A stretch of DNA of 64,000 bases from Chaenocephalus aceratus (taxonomy: Eukaryota > Chordata > Actinopteri > Perciformes > Channichthyidae), in contig JAMFTG010000238.1 of the NCBI GenBank assembly GCA_023974075.1, positions 124,001 to 188,000 on the forward strand. Direction: 5' to 3'. This document shows, in pieces, positions 1 through 11,320 of the stretch. Every line of letters begins with the position of its first letter. Position 1 is the first letter of the stretch. Position numbers and translations under genes: made by a program. The notes under the pieces were generated by a model, which ran no database searches, had not been told where the DNA came from, and worked only from the letters and a program-made list of their open reading frames with translations.

Positions 1-3
1 TTG

Positions 4-298
4 GTGAGCGGGGGAAAGCTTTATTATTACATGCAATACATGAACGCGGTCAACTGCGTTACACAGTTTCAAATTAGCTCACAGTGGTAGCTATCAAACC
101 CGAGTAGCGTATGGCTTTGTAAGTGACAGGTACATTTATGAATCCCGAGTGGGACAGTTAAGAACGCGATCAGTGAGTTTGTGAACAGGGGATAACTTTA
201 TTATCACATACAATACATGCAATACATGAATGCGGTCAACTTCGTTACACGGTTGCAAATGAGCTCACAGCGGTACATATCAAACTTGACAGCGTATC
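4..298. repeat. Direct repeat, two copies, with minus-strand polyA signals
   Basis: The stretch from about 4 to 112 recurs in diverged form from about 181 to 298; both contain a TTTATT, a CAATACATGAA and a GCTCACAG stretch. The TTTATT words at 20-25 and 197-202 read AATAAA on the minus strand, so these copies look like duplicated 3' ends for the minus-strand gene to the right. Confidence 0.6.
197..202 (-). terminator. Polyadenylation signal (AATAAA, minus)
   Basis: AATAAA on the minus strand, with a second one at 20-25. It lies about 1 kb past the stop codon of the large minus-strand gene, so the transcript would include the charged open stretch at 533-1282. Confidence 0.4.
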
Positions 299-532
299 AC
301 TTTCTAACGAAATACTTATCGAGGGTATTGAGAACAACATTGGTTTCCACCGGGTTATTACCCGGACTCGAATACGTGGATGCTAGTACCGTGGACGAGC
401 TAGGTTCTTCTAGCTGAGACACACGTACCCTGTTAGCCAAGCCCTCTAGGTATCGTATCATACAAGCACTTGTGGGTCCACGTGTCCCATCTCTCTTGTT
501 CTCCGCTGCGGGGGAAGACATGATAACAACTC

Positions 533-1282
533 TCAGAAATGACAGTCGTAGTCGTGGGAGTCGCTTTCCTGCTCGCTCCACCCAGGCGTTACAGGCCTCT
601 GGGTCACGGGATTGGACTCTAAGTCTTCGATATCAGAGTCGTCCCGGGCACGAAACGTCACGTTAGATTCCCACGGATCACGGCACTCGTCGATCGACTC
701 GTCTAACGTGCCCCGATGGCTATCCCGCTCTCCCTTGTGACCAGATGACTCTCGTTGAGTGACCGCAATAGGGAAAGTAGCTTGATATGTCTCAGCGGCC
801 GCATCTACACCCTCTCCGCGTACCTTTGGCACCTGGGGCCGTGACACACCGGGACTCTCGTGGGAAGGCGAGCCTGGGCGGCTGCTCACGCGTTGTGCGT
901 CGAGAGCCTCTCTTGGCTCCTCGGACCTCTCGGAATCTGCCCCTTCGGATCCCCTCGCGACCGTATTCTCGCGGGTGTCCTTTCGAGTGTTCTCACCGGG
1001 GCTTCTCTCCTCCCGCTCGACGGGGGAACGATCTCGGTGCACCCGGGACCTCTCGCGTCCTCTTAATACGTCTCTGTTGTCGCGGGCGCCCCTTCGAGTG
1101 TTCTCGTGGGGTCTTCTATCCTTGCTGCGGGCGCCCCTTTGACTGTTCTCGCGATGTCCTATCTTCCCACGATGTCTTCTCTCCTCACGATGTCTTCTCT
1201 CTCCTCGCTCTGTACCGCCAACGGGGGAACGAGCTCGCGGGTCAGCTTCTCCCGGCGTGTCCTTTCGGGGGGGACTTGTCTT
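533..1282 (-). other. Charged open frame without ATG; possible tail of the adjacent gene
   Basis: This minus-strand frame stays open for about 250 codons but has no methionine start. It encodes a Ser/Arg/Glu/Asp-rich sequence ending in an acidic stretch, with the same style as the last 200 residues of the 1242-4283 protein, which it overlaps by about 40 bases in another frame. A polyA signal follows at 197-202. It may be a frameshifted or spliced C-terminal extension of that gene, or just 3' untranslated sequence with biased composition. Confidence 0.35.
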
Positions 1283-4200
1283 CTACACCGGGGCGCTGAG
1301 CATCGGTGTCTTCGGAATCCTCGGCGCTCGCGCTGGACCCGTCCTCGCTGGTGCGAGAAGAGAACTTAGCCTTTGTGCGTTTCACGCGTTTTACACGGGA
1401 ATTCACCAAATCGTCATCCGATCCAGAGGAGACAGAGTTCGATTTGCGCTTACCCAGAACAACGCCCTCCGCCCTATCGCCCCGGGTATCCCCGGGTGAC
1501 TCGCTGCCTTCTCCCGATTCCGAAACCGTGCTCTTGACATTGCGTTCGGGCGAGGCTTCGTCGGAGCCAGAGTTCTCAGAGTCGGGTACGCGCTGTACCT
1601 GCGCGATGCGCTTGTACTTGGGCTTGTCCGTTATGTTCCTTGACCCATTTGCCAGCCTCGCACGTTTAGCTTGTTGACAGAACGCAGCTTCGCCCACTTT
1701 TTCCCGCTCTTCTTCACTGCTGTATTCCTCCGATGTATTGTCATTGATGAAGCTACCCGTCTCAGAGTATTGACCCACGGACTGTTCCTCGTCGTAGTCC
1801 TGGGTGTCGGCCAGGTCTTGTCCGCGTTCCTCGATATCGTCGTCATTCCCAGCGTACTCTTCGTCCTCCTCACACCACCTATCGTCAGCAACGGTCAGCA
1901 AATCACTCCACCGACTGCGGCACGGACTGCGGACCCGCGAAGAGCGGGCCCCGTTGTAGCTGTTTGGGATACGCGATCCGGCTTCGCCGAGCTTATCCGA
2001 TCTGCCCTTCTTTAGAGTACACGGGTTCTTCGCCTTTGAGTGATCCCCGGGAGCCTGGAGAGATGTCAACACCTTGCGTTTCAAGTTATCTATGGACATA
2101 GAGTCCAAGCTATCCACCAGAGCTCGGCTGAGTCTATCCCTCAATCCGTACTTTCCGAGTATCAGGACAACGGACTTGTTGCGAATGACCCAATCGCTAA
2201 GCATGTCACCTTGCTTTTTGCCAAGCAGAGTTTTATCCAATCCCAGGAGAATACAAACGGCTTCTCGTCTGACATCGTCTTCGTTCAACCAGGGTTCGCT
2301 CAGCAGGAGAATCGGGAGGTTCTTGATCCAAGTGTAAATCGGAACGGATTCGGGTGTGACGATATAGTTCAGGCCGTGTTCCTTCTCGCCGAACCCGGCG
2401 CAGGACTCGTCTTTGCTCTCATCGGGGAGCTCGTCTTTATGCTCGGTAGAGGAGACTTTTTCTCGGACTCGGGCAGGGTTGGTGCGGGCTGACCCGCGGG
2501 CTGACCTGCGGGCTGACCTGCGGTGTGACCTCAGGGTGGGCGCATTTGCTTTCTTCAGCATGTTGGTGTAGGTGCGGAGTTTGAAAAAGGCGACTTTGAC
2601 ATTGGAGGAAATGTCTTTAACTCCTTTGGCCGTGGTGTCACGCTGATCCTCTTTGAACAGAGCTTGCCATACCTTCTGAGCTCTAACTGCGTTGCGCGGG
2701 CTTTGAGGTCTGAACACCTCGTTGCACTTCTTGACCATGTCCGTCTCGCGGTCGCCGTATTTCTCACGCACGTACCCGGAGATAGTCTCCGCCACGTTGG
2801 CCCACTCGGTCTTAATCTGCTCCTCCACCATACCGTTGCGCCTCTTGCTTACGGATCTGCAGACCGAGGTGTCTGAGGTGTACGCGTTCATACGGTTCAG
2901 GTATTCTTGTACTTTCTCAATCGGGCAATATAGCAGCTCGGCCACAGGGAACGCGTTCGGGATCTTGCCGTCCACCAATTTGAGGGCCAGCTCCACAGCG
3001 TCCACCATCACGGGGTCCTTGACCAGGGGCTCCAGGTGCTTGGGTATATAATCACACCAGCTGTTAGGATTCACCCGCTTGATGAACGCCGTCAAGGCGA
3101 TTTGGTATATTTCCTGACACATCATGCTCCCGCTGATGAAGGTATCCCTCGTAACCTCATTCAGAGTATCTTCCCAACCGATCACGAGCTCACCGTTCCC
3201 GTTCACGCATCGCGTGGTCACTGCCCTACAGAACCTAACCGTGGTAGACACATGCAGCTCCGGCGCCTCAGCCTGACGCGGCCCCCTCAATGCAACGAGC
3301 GGAACAAGGTGCATCCGCTGGCCATACAGGAGCTTGCTGGACCTTCTAAAGTACACGGTAGGGGCATCGCCGTTGGTGTAGTGGAACTGCTTGAGGTCGC
3401 ATATGACTTTGTCTTCGGTGAGACAGTCAACGCTGGATTCGCGCTTTTTCTTCAGACTTTCGGCCGAATCCGCGTCTAACACGCAGCACATCGGGTGTAT
3501 CTCTTCCGCGTCAGAGAACCCAGTCTCACCGCAGGCCTGGTCGAACGTGTTCTTTTCGTTGCTGACAGTTGCTGACCGTGAGGTCAACTGTACAGGTTGG
3601 ATTAGTTGAAAGCAAGGGGTGAGCGCTTCCGGGTGCGTGGGCATCTCAAGGGCCATGTCCCAGAATTCGAACCTGTCACCGGTGACCCGTTTCAACAACT
3701 CCAGGCTCTGTGCCCCTGGGACGAACAGTACCTCTTGTAGGAAATACGTTCTTCTCTCAAGGTCCCCGGTTGTAGGAATACGAACCAAGTAAGTTCCGAT
3801 CATGGACCTGTTTCTGTCACAGTAGACAAAGTGCTTCTTTCCAGAGTACTGCGTGACCACGGGAATGACCCTTTTACCATCGGCGCGTAACAGCGCTTTT
3901 TTCGGTATGTACAAGCCTGTGTAGTTACGCTGTGCCAGCAGAGCATGCTTGACCCCGGCCTTGTCTATACCCGCGATGGAATCGAGCTCGTTCCCACCTT
4001 GGATGTCCACTAGGTCCATCAGTGCGAGCAGCAGCGACTTGGATGGAGTCTGCGGTATAGCTTCCGAGTCCTCGATCGCCATGCTCCTGATGATCCTGTG
4101 CACGGTTGTCGATCTGTACCTTCTCTCTCTGTCGGATAGTTGCCCTTGCTTGTGAATCATGAGCGCGGCCACGCTATCGAACAGCCCATGTGGGTCCGTG

Positions 4201-4283
4201 CAGCTAAAGACACTTTTGCTATTGGTACTGTAATACCAGGGAGGGTGTTCCGCCACGCTGAATCTCTGTCGAGGGCTCTCCAT
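1242..4283 (-). CDS. Large viral protein with acidic, basic-patched C-terminus, unknown function
   Basis: Reads 1013 residues from the ATG at 4283; upstream in-frame codons have no ATG. I do not recognise the family. The N-terminal half looks globular. Around residues 20-40 a DPHGLFDSVA stretch resembles the GDGNCLFRAV box of OTU proteases, but the catalytic Cys position is Gly. Near residue 620 is a short Arg/Ser-Ala tandem repeat (RRSARRSARGSAR). The last 250 residues are strongly acidic and serine-rich with basic patches such as KRVKRTKAK that could be nuclear signals. Size and composition suit a tegument or transcription-regulatory protein, but that is inference. TATA-like words lie 120-270 bases upstream. 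No break is visible in the frame. Confidence 0.75.
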   Translation of the reverse strand: MESPRQRFSVAEHPPWYYSTNSKSVFSCTDPHGLFDSVAALMIHKQGQLSDRERRYRSTTVHRIIRSMAIEDSEAIPQTPSKSLLLALMDLVDIQGGNELDSIAGIDKAGVKHALLAQRNYTGLYIPKKALLRADGKRVIPVVTQYSGKKHFVYCDRNRSMIGTYLVRIPTTGDLERRTYFLQEVLFVPGAQSLELLKRVTGDRFEFWDMALEMPTHPEALTPCFQLIQPVQLTSRSATVSNEKNTFDQACGETGFSDAEEIHPMCCVLDADSAESLKKKRESSVDCLTEDKVICDLKQFHYTNGDAPTVYFRRSSKLLYGQRMHLVPLVALRGPRQAEAPELHVSTTVRFCRAVTTRCVNGNGELVIGWEDTLNEVTRDTFISGSMMCQEIYQIALTAFIKRVNPNSWCDYIPKHLEPLVKDPVMVDAVELALKLVDGKIPNAFPVAELLYCPIEKVQEYLNRMNAYTSDTSVCRSVSKRRNGMVEEQIKTEWANVAETISGYVREKYGDRETDMVKKCNEVFRPQSPRNAVRAQKVWQALFKEDQRDTTAKGVKDISSNVKVAFFKLRTYTNMLKKANAPTLRSHRRSARRSARGSARTNPARVREKVSSTEHKDELPDESKDESCAGFGEKEHGLNYIVTPESVPIYTWIKNLPILLLSEPWLNEDDVRREAVCILLGLDKTLLGKKQGDMLSDWVIRNKSVVLILGKYGLRDRLSRALVDSLDSMSIDNLKRKVLTSLQAPGDHSKAKNPCTLKKGRSDKLGEAGSRIPNSYNGARSSRVRSPCRSRWSDLLTVADDRWCEEDEEYAGNDDDIEERGQDLADTQDYDEEQSVGQYSETGSFINDNTSEEYSSEEEREKVGEAAFCQQAKRARLANGSRNITDKPKYKRIAQVQRVPDSENSGSDEASPERNVKSTVSESGEGSESPGDTRGDRAEGVVLGKRKSNSVSSGSDDDLVNSRVKRVKRTKAKFSSRTSEDGSSASAEDSEDTDAQRPGVEDKSPPKGHAGRS

Positions 4284-4401
4284 GTTCAACCGCGATGTGC
4301 AGACCACTAGGCGTATTGTAGTACGAGACACCCGTCTGCGCTTAGTAGAGTGTAATGTCCTCGCTGTTACCACCGTCTGCGTGTCCAAGAACGTCCGTGC
4401 C

Positions 4402-4552
4402 TTTTATGCCCAGGGTCCCTTTTGTCCTCACGAACGCTGTGGTACCCGCTCGGGCGCAGTTGTAGCTCTCGCAGAGACCCTTACAACACCCACGAGGACT
4501 CGTTCGACTGTTACCACTGGCTGCGTGTCCAGCAGAGTCTGTGCTCTTTATA
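4402..4552 (-). promoter_or_regulatory. Duplicated TATA-containing promoter of the 1242-4283 gene
   Basis: Two diverged copies of a segment containing GTTACCAC and CTGCGTGTCCA end in minus-strand ATAAAA (4402-4407) and TATAAA (4547-4552). Both lie upstream of the ATG at 4283. Which one is used cannot be told from sequence. Confidence 0.45.
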
Positions 4553-4734
4553 ACCCGGGGCGCTTAAGCCTACCAGTGCTCTTGAAGTCTTACACCCCCA
4601 CAACCCACACACACACACATATTCACACACACATTCACACACCGTGTACTCTCTGCTACACTGCACGACCCTCTGCTACACTACACGGTCGGAGCAAAAC
4701 AAATAGGGGCGCTCGGAGCACGGTGTACACACTC

Positions 4735-5050
4735 TCGTCCTGTAGTATGGAGTTGGCCGAGTAGGACGCTCGGAGCACCCGGTGAGTCCTGTACACACCC
4801 TTGCGGTGTACACAGTCTTACACGGAGCCTGGAGTTGGCCGAGTTGGCAGAGTAGGACGCTCGGAGCACCTGGCCCGTCCTGTACACACCCTTGCGGTGT
4901 ACAAACACTTACACAGAGCCTGGAGTTGGCCGCTTAGGACGCTCGGAGCACCTTGCGAGTCCCACCGAATATTTTCCTATGGGAGATATTTTCACCTTTC
5001 ACATTTCAAGTCGGAGCACGGTGTACACACAGTGTACAGTGTACACGGAA
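4735..5050. repeat. Imperfect ~90-bp tandem repeats of the viral repeat family
   Basis: Three copies of a unit with AGGACGCTCGGAGCACC and CTTGCGGTGTAC. The block ends in GGGAGATATTTTCACC, which is also the signature of the repeat modules at 20.8-28.6 kb. This shared family ties the left viral block to the block right of 10.2 kb. Confidence 0.7.
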
Positions 5051-5267
5051 CAAGCCTCTCTGCTCCACTACCCTCTCTGCTACACTACACGACCCATGTC
5101 CTTTCTGTGCTCTTGGAGTCTTACACACACACGCACTCTCTCCTACTGGACTCTATGATCCTGTGTCCTTGCTGGGCTCCTGGGGTCTTGCACATACACG
5201 GTTTGTCTCTGCTACATCGCACGATTAGTTGTCCTTTCTGGGCTCCTGTAAGTATTGCACATGCACG

Positions 5268-5300
<33 letters not shown>

Positions 5301-5644
5301 GTATACTGTAGTATTCTCTAAGGCATAGCAACACGTGCTAAAGTGTTGTCATCTCTCTTTTCTTATGAGTTTTCACGTTGTGCTTTAGCAAACGCAACTG
5401 TGTCACGTGTCCTATTGGAGTTGCCGTATAGCTGACCACCTCGCACATGCGCAGTGTGGATCGGGTAGGGATGCGGCTGTCTTCCCGTGTAAAAGAACGG
5501 AGGATTATATCCTCGGTGCTCAGCAACGGGAGTCCTATACATTAAAGACACCACGTGCGAACCCGGGTTACTAACCCGGGCTAACCAGCAGTAATTCCAC
5601 TAACCTGAATACATGAATATGTTTACGTGATCTGGGTACAGGGC

Positions 5645-5693
<49 letters not shown>

Positions 5694-6059
5694 ATATACA
5701 CAGTGCTGGAAACTCTGATTTTAAATAAGCATTGTAGCTTAGCGCGAGACTACGCGTTCACATATTAATAATGTAAACACTTACCTTTAGCTAGTAGCTA
5801 CGAGTCTTCTGGGGTTAGGTAGTAGGCTGCTGGGCTTCTGGGTTCTGGCTGATAGCTTAGTTTGAAAGGTACCCCAGAGCAGTATTTATGTATGTGGAGT
5901 ATATTACCCCCGCCCAAAAAAAAGGAAAGAACGAGTACGTTCCCGCAGTTTACCGTGTGATTTATGTTCTTGTTGGCATTTCCTGGATATCTTATTGATT
6001 TACTATGAACATAGGCAACCAGGAATGCACTAACCATGTGTGCTTAACAAATAACTAAC
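5051..6059. other. Intergenic, microsatellites, transition to AT-rich DNA
   Basis: Holds a TTA/ATT triplet run at about 5269-5300, a short inverted repeat (CCCGGGTTA/CTAACCCGGG) near 5562-5580, and a TA run followed by a CA run at about 5647-5692. After that the sequence becomes AT-rich and host-like. I see no convincing gene. Confidence 0.5.
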
Positions 6060-6569
6060 CAAATGTATACTCCTGTCCATTAACACGGAGGAGCGGTATG
6101 AGAGCATGTCAAAAAATAACAGCTATACATTATGCTTTGTAAATATAACGTGCTAACCTATGATCTCCCAAATGTATACATCCTGTCCATTAACACGGAT
6201 GAGCGGTATGAGAGCATGTCAAGAAAGAACAGCTATAAGAAAGGCCAGAGTCGCCTGTATTTCCTCAGGAGACTCAGGTCCTTCAACGTCTGCAGCACTA
6301 TGTTGCAGATGTTTTATGACTCGGTGGTCTCCAGTGTGATCTTCTTTGCTGTAGTGTGTTGGGGCAGCGGGGCGAAGACAGCTGATGCCAACAGACTCAA
6401 CAAGCTCATCAGGAGAGCAGGCTCTGTCCTGGGAGTGGATCAGGAGTCATTGGTAGTGGTGTCGGAGGGGAGAATGCTGAGGAAAACTCCTCGGCATTCT
6501 GGACAACGGGTCTCACCCCCTGCATGCCACGCAGGAGGACAAGAGACCACTGCAGCTCATATTAATTAA
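6060..6569 (+). mobile_element. LINE (Rex1/L2-like) reverse-transcriptase C-terminal fragment
   Basis: The frame from about 6210 to 6569 encodes the region just after the polymerase core of fish non-LTR retrotransposons: a FLRRLRSF start, a MFYDSVVSSVIFFAVVCWG segment and a NKLIRRAGSVLG segment. The 5' part (6064-6118) is repeated in tandem at 6168-6228 (about 105-base offset), and the ORF ends early, so it is a dead fragment. Subfamily assignment is from memory of family style. Confidence 0.8.
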
Positions 6570-6680
6570 GGTAAGAGCCATTGTGTACAATGTGTATTAT
6601 ATAATACTGCTGATATTCTATGTAGGTTGTTATTGTCCTGCTTTGTGAACAGTTTGGGTGAAAGAATATTAAGGCTGCGC

Positions 6681-8901
6681 CAGTGGCGGTTCTAGAACAT
6701 TTTACATGGGGTGGCAAAGGGGGGCAAGAGGTCATGCCAGGGTGGCATGGGAGGGCGGACAGTACGTGGTATTTTATACTGTAACCTATTTATTGTTAAT
6801 TCATGCCCTAACACAAGTGTTCTTAATGCACAAGAGAAACAAGGTGTTCAGACAAACAATCGGGTGCCCTTTTAGTCCCCCAACCTTACTTCAACAATTT
6901 TAAATGAAAGGAAACTACAAAATGTATTTTAAAGCAATGAATTAATGAAACAGGTTGTTTTTGCATTACAATGTAAAACTAAATGTATATATATATTTTG
7001 TTTTTAAAAGATTGGTTGTCTTAGTAGTAGACAGACATATTTGCATGTCCTCACTAAGCATTATTACATATTCATTTAATATTAAACAAATCAAAATGGC
7101 CAATTATCCCAAAATGTTGCTGCTAATATAATGATTGTCAACTTTAACTGATCAAAAAGAAATTCGGAAAAAATACTTGAATTATCTATGAAATTGCAAT
7201 ATTGACACACGTCCCTCAGTTTGTTTCAACCCCGTCAAGCCATACCATTTACCCTCCTATTAAGTTAAAATAATGGATCAGTCCATGTGTCATCTGCATT
7301 GAGGGAATTACATCACAAAAGTCTTCTGAAGAAAATATGGCAAAGAAAGGCAAGTGTCAGTTTCTTCTCTTATTTCAGTTTTTGTATTTTCAGATTAAGA
7401 TTGACATGCTCAACATTTCAACTCTGTTATATGAATTAATAATAGTAAATAATTGTTTATTACAAAATAAACAATAGTTTTGCAAAATATTACAATTTTG
7501 TAATGTCCTTGACTTCCATGTGGTGCCATATCTTAGCTAAACAAGGTCTCAGGCCTACTTTTTGTCAAAAACTTCAACCCTGTTACATTTTTTCAAGGAA
7601 ATTCCTATAATTATTTATATTTGGGCCTGAGGTGGGAACATGCAAGTAGTCACTACAGATGTTGACCAAACATTTTGGTTTCATTTTTCAAAGATGTAAA
7701 GACCCAAAAGGCACCCGATTCAGAGAATACTCTTTTCTGCTTACTGTAAGTACAGTAAAAGTACTTAGTTATAATTAAGTACACAAATGACATCACCCAT
7801 CTCGTCAGAGAGCTAAAGGTGACCTGTGCAGCAACACATTTCAATCAATATTTGTCAATACTAAGAGTTGCTAGATTGAGCTGCTGTGATGGAACATGTA
7901 AGGAGAATAATAAAATACCATGTGGTTCAGCTGGAGTCTCATCTGCCTCCTGATCACTGCTTCTGTCCCTCTTTCTGACACTTCATCTTTATTCCAATCC
8001 TCACAGCCTACATGTCTTCTTCTTCACTAATGTCTTCATCTCCTTCTCTTCCTCCTGATCTGACCTTCCTGGTCTCTTCCGTGAACTCTCTTTTCCTTTC
8101 CCTCTCTCTGTTTGTCCTGATCACTCTCAGATATATCTTTTTGTTGTTGTTGAATCACTCCAGCTACTCTGGCCTGCAAGAGTCTACTTGTGAAAAGCAC
8201 TGGTACAAATGCTTGTATAACTTTACACATTAGCGCCATGTAGCTAATAAGTAGCATATCATAAATATAACATCAGAAAGAATTTATCAAACGCACACAG
8301 GCAGCTGTGTTTAGTTCCAGTTTTTTACGGTAAAGGATGTATCCTGGTTTCATTGATCTGGCCTCATTGCTGTGATGTGTAGTTTACGTGGATTTAATAG
8401 TATGCCTACCGCATAGTTTAGCAAAGTGATCGATCTCCCAGCTAGCGCTGTCTGCGTAGTATTTTGTAATGTAACGCCCAAACAGCGCCCGTCTGTTAAA
8501 CGCTATCGATTCAAACGGCTGCGTTTTATTAATATTTAGTTTCAAGCTCTCGTCTTTAGTAAAAACCAAACTAGTGGAAGGGGAAATGCTCCCAGGGGAA
8601 GCTGATCCACCCTAGGTGCTGGGACAGCTCGTTCCCTCTCTGCACGCTGTGTGAGCCGCGGTCTGTGTGAACGCCGCTCCGCAGTTTAATGCAGGGCCGT
8701 AGCAGCATTTTTAACGGGCCTAAAATGATATTTAAAATGATTCACTTTTGACTAATTTAATTCTTGTTTCGTTGCTTGTGGAAATAGTGTAGGTTTGTTT
8801 TAGTACAAGTTTTAGGAAAACAAAAGTTAGGGGGGGGGGGGGGCAAGGCTCTACAGTGGGAGTGCAGCTGCCCCCCTTGCCCCCCCGTAGATCCGCCCCT
8901 G
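6681..8901. mobile_element. hAT-type DNA transposon, non-autonomous, with 8-bp target duplication
   Basis: The left end CAGTGGCGGTTCTAG and the inverted right end (CAGGGGCGGATCTAC read from the other strand) match at 12 of 15 positions. The ends are flanked by the identical 8-mer GGCTGCGC at 6673-6680 and 8902-8909, as expected for hAT insertion. The 2.2-kb interior is AT-rich with no recognisable transposase. A G-run lies near 8830. Confidence 0.85.
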
Positions 8902-8909
8902 GGCTGCGC

Positions 8910-10109
8910 AAACGGCTAATTTGTTCGATTTGATCGATTAATCCATCGACTAATGACATGACTAGTCGATTAGGTAGTTGGTATCTACTTTGGTCATCGG
9001 TTCCAATCGATTAAGTTGACAAGTTATCACACCCATGAATAGTAATAATTGTATCCCGTTTTTAAATGTCATTTTTAAATATCTTTGCTTTTAAATTAAG
9101 TGTTTTTAACCGCCATTATACAATATGTTTTTTAATGTGGTTAATGTCTTTACTTTTCGTAAACCACCTTGAATTGTCAGTAAGAAATAAGACCAGTGTA
9201 AAACAAGCAGCTAGAGCAACGCATAAAGTGGGATCAAATAATTAAACTTAAAAACATGGGGAATAAAAACGTAGATAAATAGTGCAGTATAATAGTGTAA
9301 AGTCAGTCAATGCTTTGGTAAAGAGATAAGTCTAATATATTACCATTTCGGTGAGTTGCACTTATATGCTGTGTTAGATCAAAGCCGATGTAGCTGTCTC
9401 GTTATTAAGCCATGTCTCCACTAAGCAGATGCAATCCAAGTTATTTTCTTTAATCAGATCATTAACTAAAAAGGTTTTATTATTCAGAGATCTGACATCT
9501 AGGCAGGCTAATTATATTTGTTGGATTTGTATGTCATGAGAGATGTGCTTTGGTTGGACTTTTGATAACCTTTAGGTTAACGGCACGTGCAGGTCTATTC
9601 GATGGTGCATAGCTTTCACCATGCCATTTCTGGTTAAGATTACCGGTATGTTGGAGATGGCCTGGCGTCTGTAATGATATTATTTATTAATATTAACTCT
9701 ATTGTGTAATTAAAGATGACCGGTGAAATTAAATACAGTTCTCCGTGTCTATTCTCTCTAGATATTCAATCTTTATTTCAGACTCAAGTTCCATATCACA
9801 TACAGAATGACAAGATATACACCGATAAATAAGATTAAAAAGCTAAACATAAAACAAACAGATAAAAAAACATGGAATCGGTCCAATTACAGCTAACCAC
9901 ACATGCTCACTGTCTGTTATATATATTGTATACACACAGATATTGACAAGACATAGACCGATCCAAGACTTAATTAGATTTTTAATCTAATAAATTGATT
10001 AGTTATTGCACCCCTGAAATTAGTTATTAAATTATGATATTACTAATAATAATAATCTACTTTGGCTTTTAGTTTCTTCTTTCCAATGTTGTAAATAGTT
10101 GTCTTTACA
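8910..10109. other. AT-rich host-type DNA, no gene seen
   Basis: Low GC, many short A/T runs, stop codons in all frames. A few GATCGATTAATC-like words recur near 8930-9010. I see no gene, RNA or clear transposon end. Confidence 0.5.
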
Positions 10110-10111
10110 TT

Positions 10112-10197
<86 letters not shown>

Positions 10198-10203
10198 CTC
10201 TCT

Positions 10204-10234
<31 letters not shown>

Positions 10235-10255
10235 CTCTCTATCTCTCTCTCTCTA
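10110..10255 (+). repeat. (CT)n microsatellite running into a splice-acceptor-like CTAG
   Basis: About 140 bases of CT with a few CTAT units, ending in CTCTAG six bases before the ATG at 10261. It marks the edge between host-type DNA on the left and viral genes on the right, and could act as a very long polypyrimidine tract for an upstream non-coding exon. Confidence 0.8.
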
Positions 10256-10260
10256 GAATA

Positions 10261-11320
10261 ATGGAGTACTTGACGATTGTTGTGAGATGGACCAATCCTC
10301 CCAAGGAGCACATAAACCTCCTCTCAGATGCCTTGATACACTGGCACCTGGGCAGATGGAAGCTGGAGAACCATACACGTCCAGATATTACAGTCATCTG
10401 TGCACAGGTTGCCTCTGTAAATGTTGATGAATGTAGCGCCCGCATGCTAGCCACACTGAAACACGTGGATTCTAATGTTATGCGAATGGAAGGGCTCTGT
10501 AGAATGCTGGTAGTGTCAAATGTGTTCCCCTCTGGGAACCTGTACAGTGTCACACACACAGACATACAACCAAGACTCAGCTTCTTAGATCATTTGACTG
10601 AGATTGGCAAAGCACTGAGTCTGCTCGGTTGGGAACAGCGCGAGCCTTTTGCGGTTTCAGACCCGAGTACAAGCTTTAAGATGCAATGCAATCACGTAAG
10701 TCTCTACACCACACCTGATTTATACCTAAAGCGCGTTTGAGCTCCTCCTAATAAACCTCTTCACCTTTCGCCCTTAGGAACCTCACAGCGTGTTGGTGTT
10801 ACTGCCGGGGTCTAGGAACCTGATGATAACGGTGCGATGTAGCGAGCCGCAGAGAATACACGAGCTGATGAAGAAGTACGGCCTGACGTGCTCCGGTGTT
10901 TTCGACTCCACGGTATGCGTGTCTGCCAGGTCTCCTTGTATCGCGCTGAGGGACTACAACATGACGGTGGTAAACGTAACCATCATACCATCGGACGACC
11001 CCTTTTGCGACGAGCCCGGCCTGTCAAACTTCTACAACACGAGACACGTGCAGATACGCGCACGGCGCAGTACCCTGAGACACAAACCCTACCCTAGCCA
11101 GCACCTGACCGGGGACCTAGAAGACTTCAGTATACGGATTGCCCTGTACTACAATGCGCACAGCAACGACTTGATCAGGGTTATCAAGGAAGATGGAAGA
11201 TTCCTAGAGGATGTCCAGTGTGCCGCTCCCGGTACTGCGCAGTGGATGTATTGCACGCAGCATCTGAGACCGGGATCCGTGCTGACCCTAGGTAAGGACA
11301 GTCTTATACATATGCCTTGA
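10261..11320 (+). CDS. Two-exon viral gene, unknown function
   Basis: Exon 1 runs from the ATG at 10261 to 10695, followed by GTAAGT. Exon 2 starts at 10778 after CCCTTAG. Both junctions are phase 0, so the reading frame joins cleanly across an 82-base intron. The joined product is about 325 residues if exon 2 is read to its stop at 11318-11320. A strong donor (GGTAAGG) at 11292 could instead join exon 2 to the exons that follow, but the phases do not fit the RING frame. I recognise no domain. Exon 2 is GC-rich like other viral genes, exon 1 less so. Confidence 0.6.

Noticed and set aside
10099..10260. N-terminal Ser/Leu extension of the two-exon gene through the CT run
   Set aside because: It translates a microsatellite; the ATG at 10261 gives a natural start.
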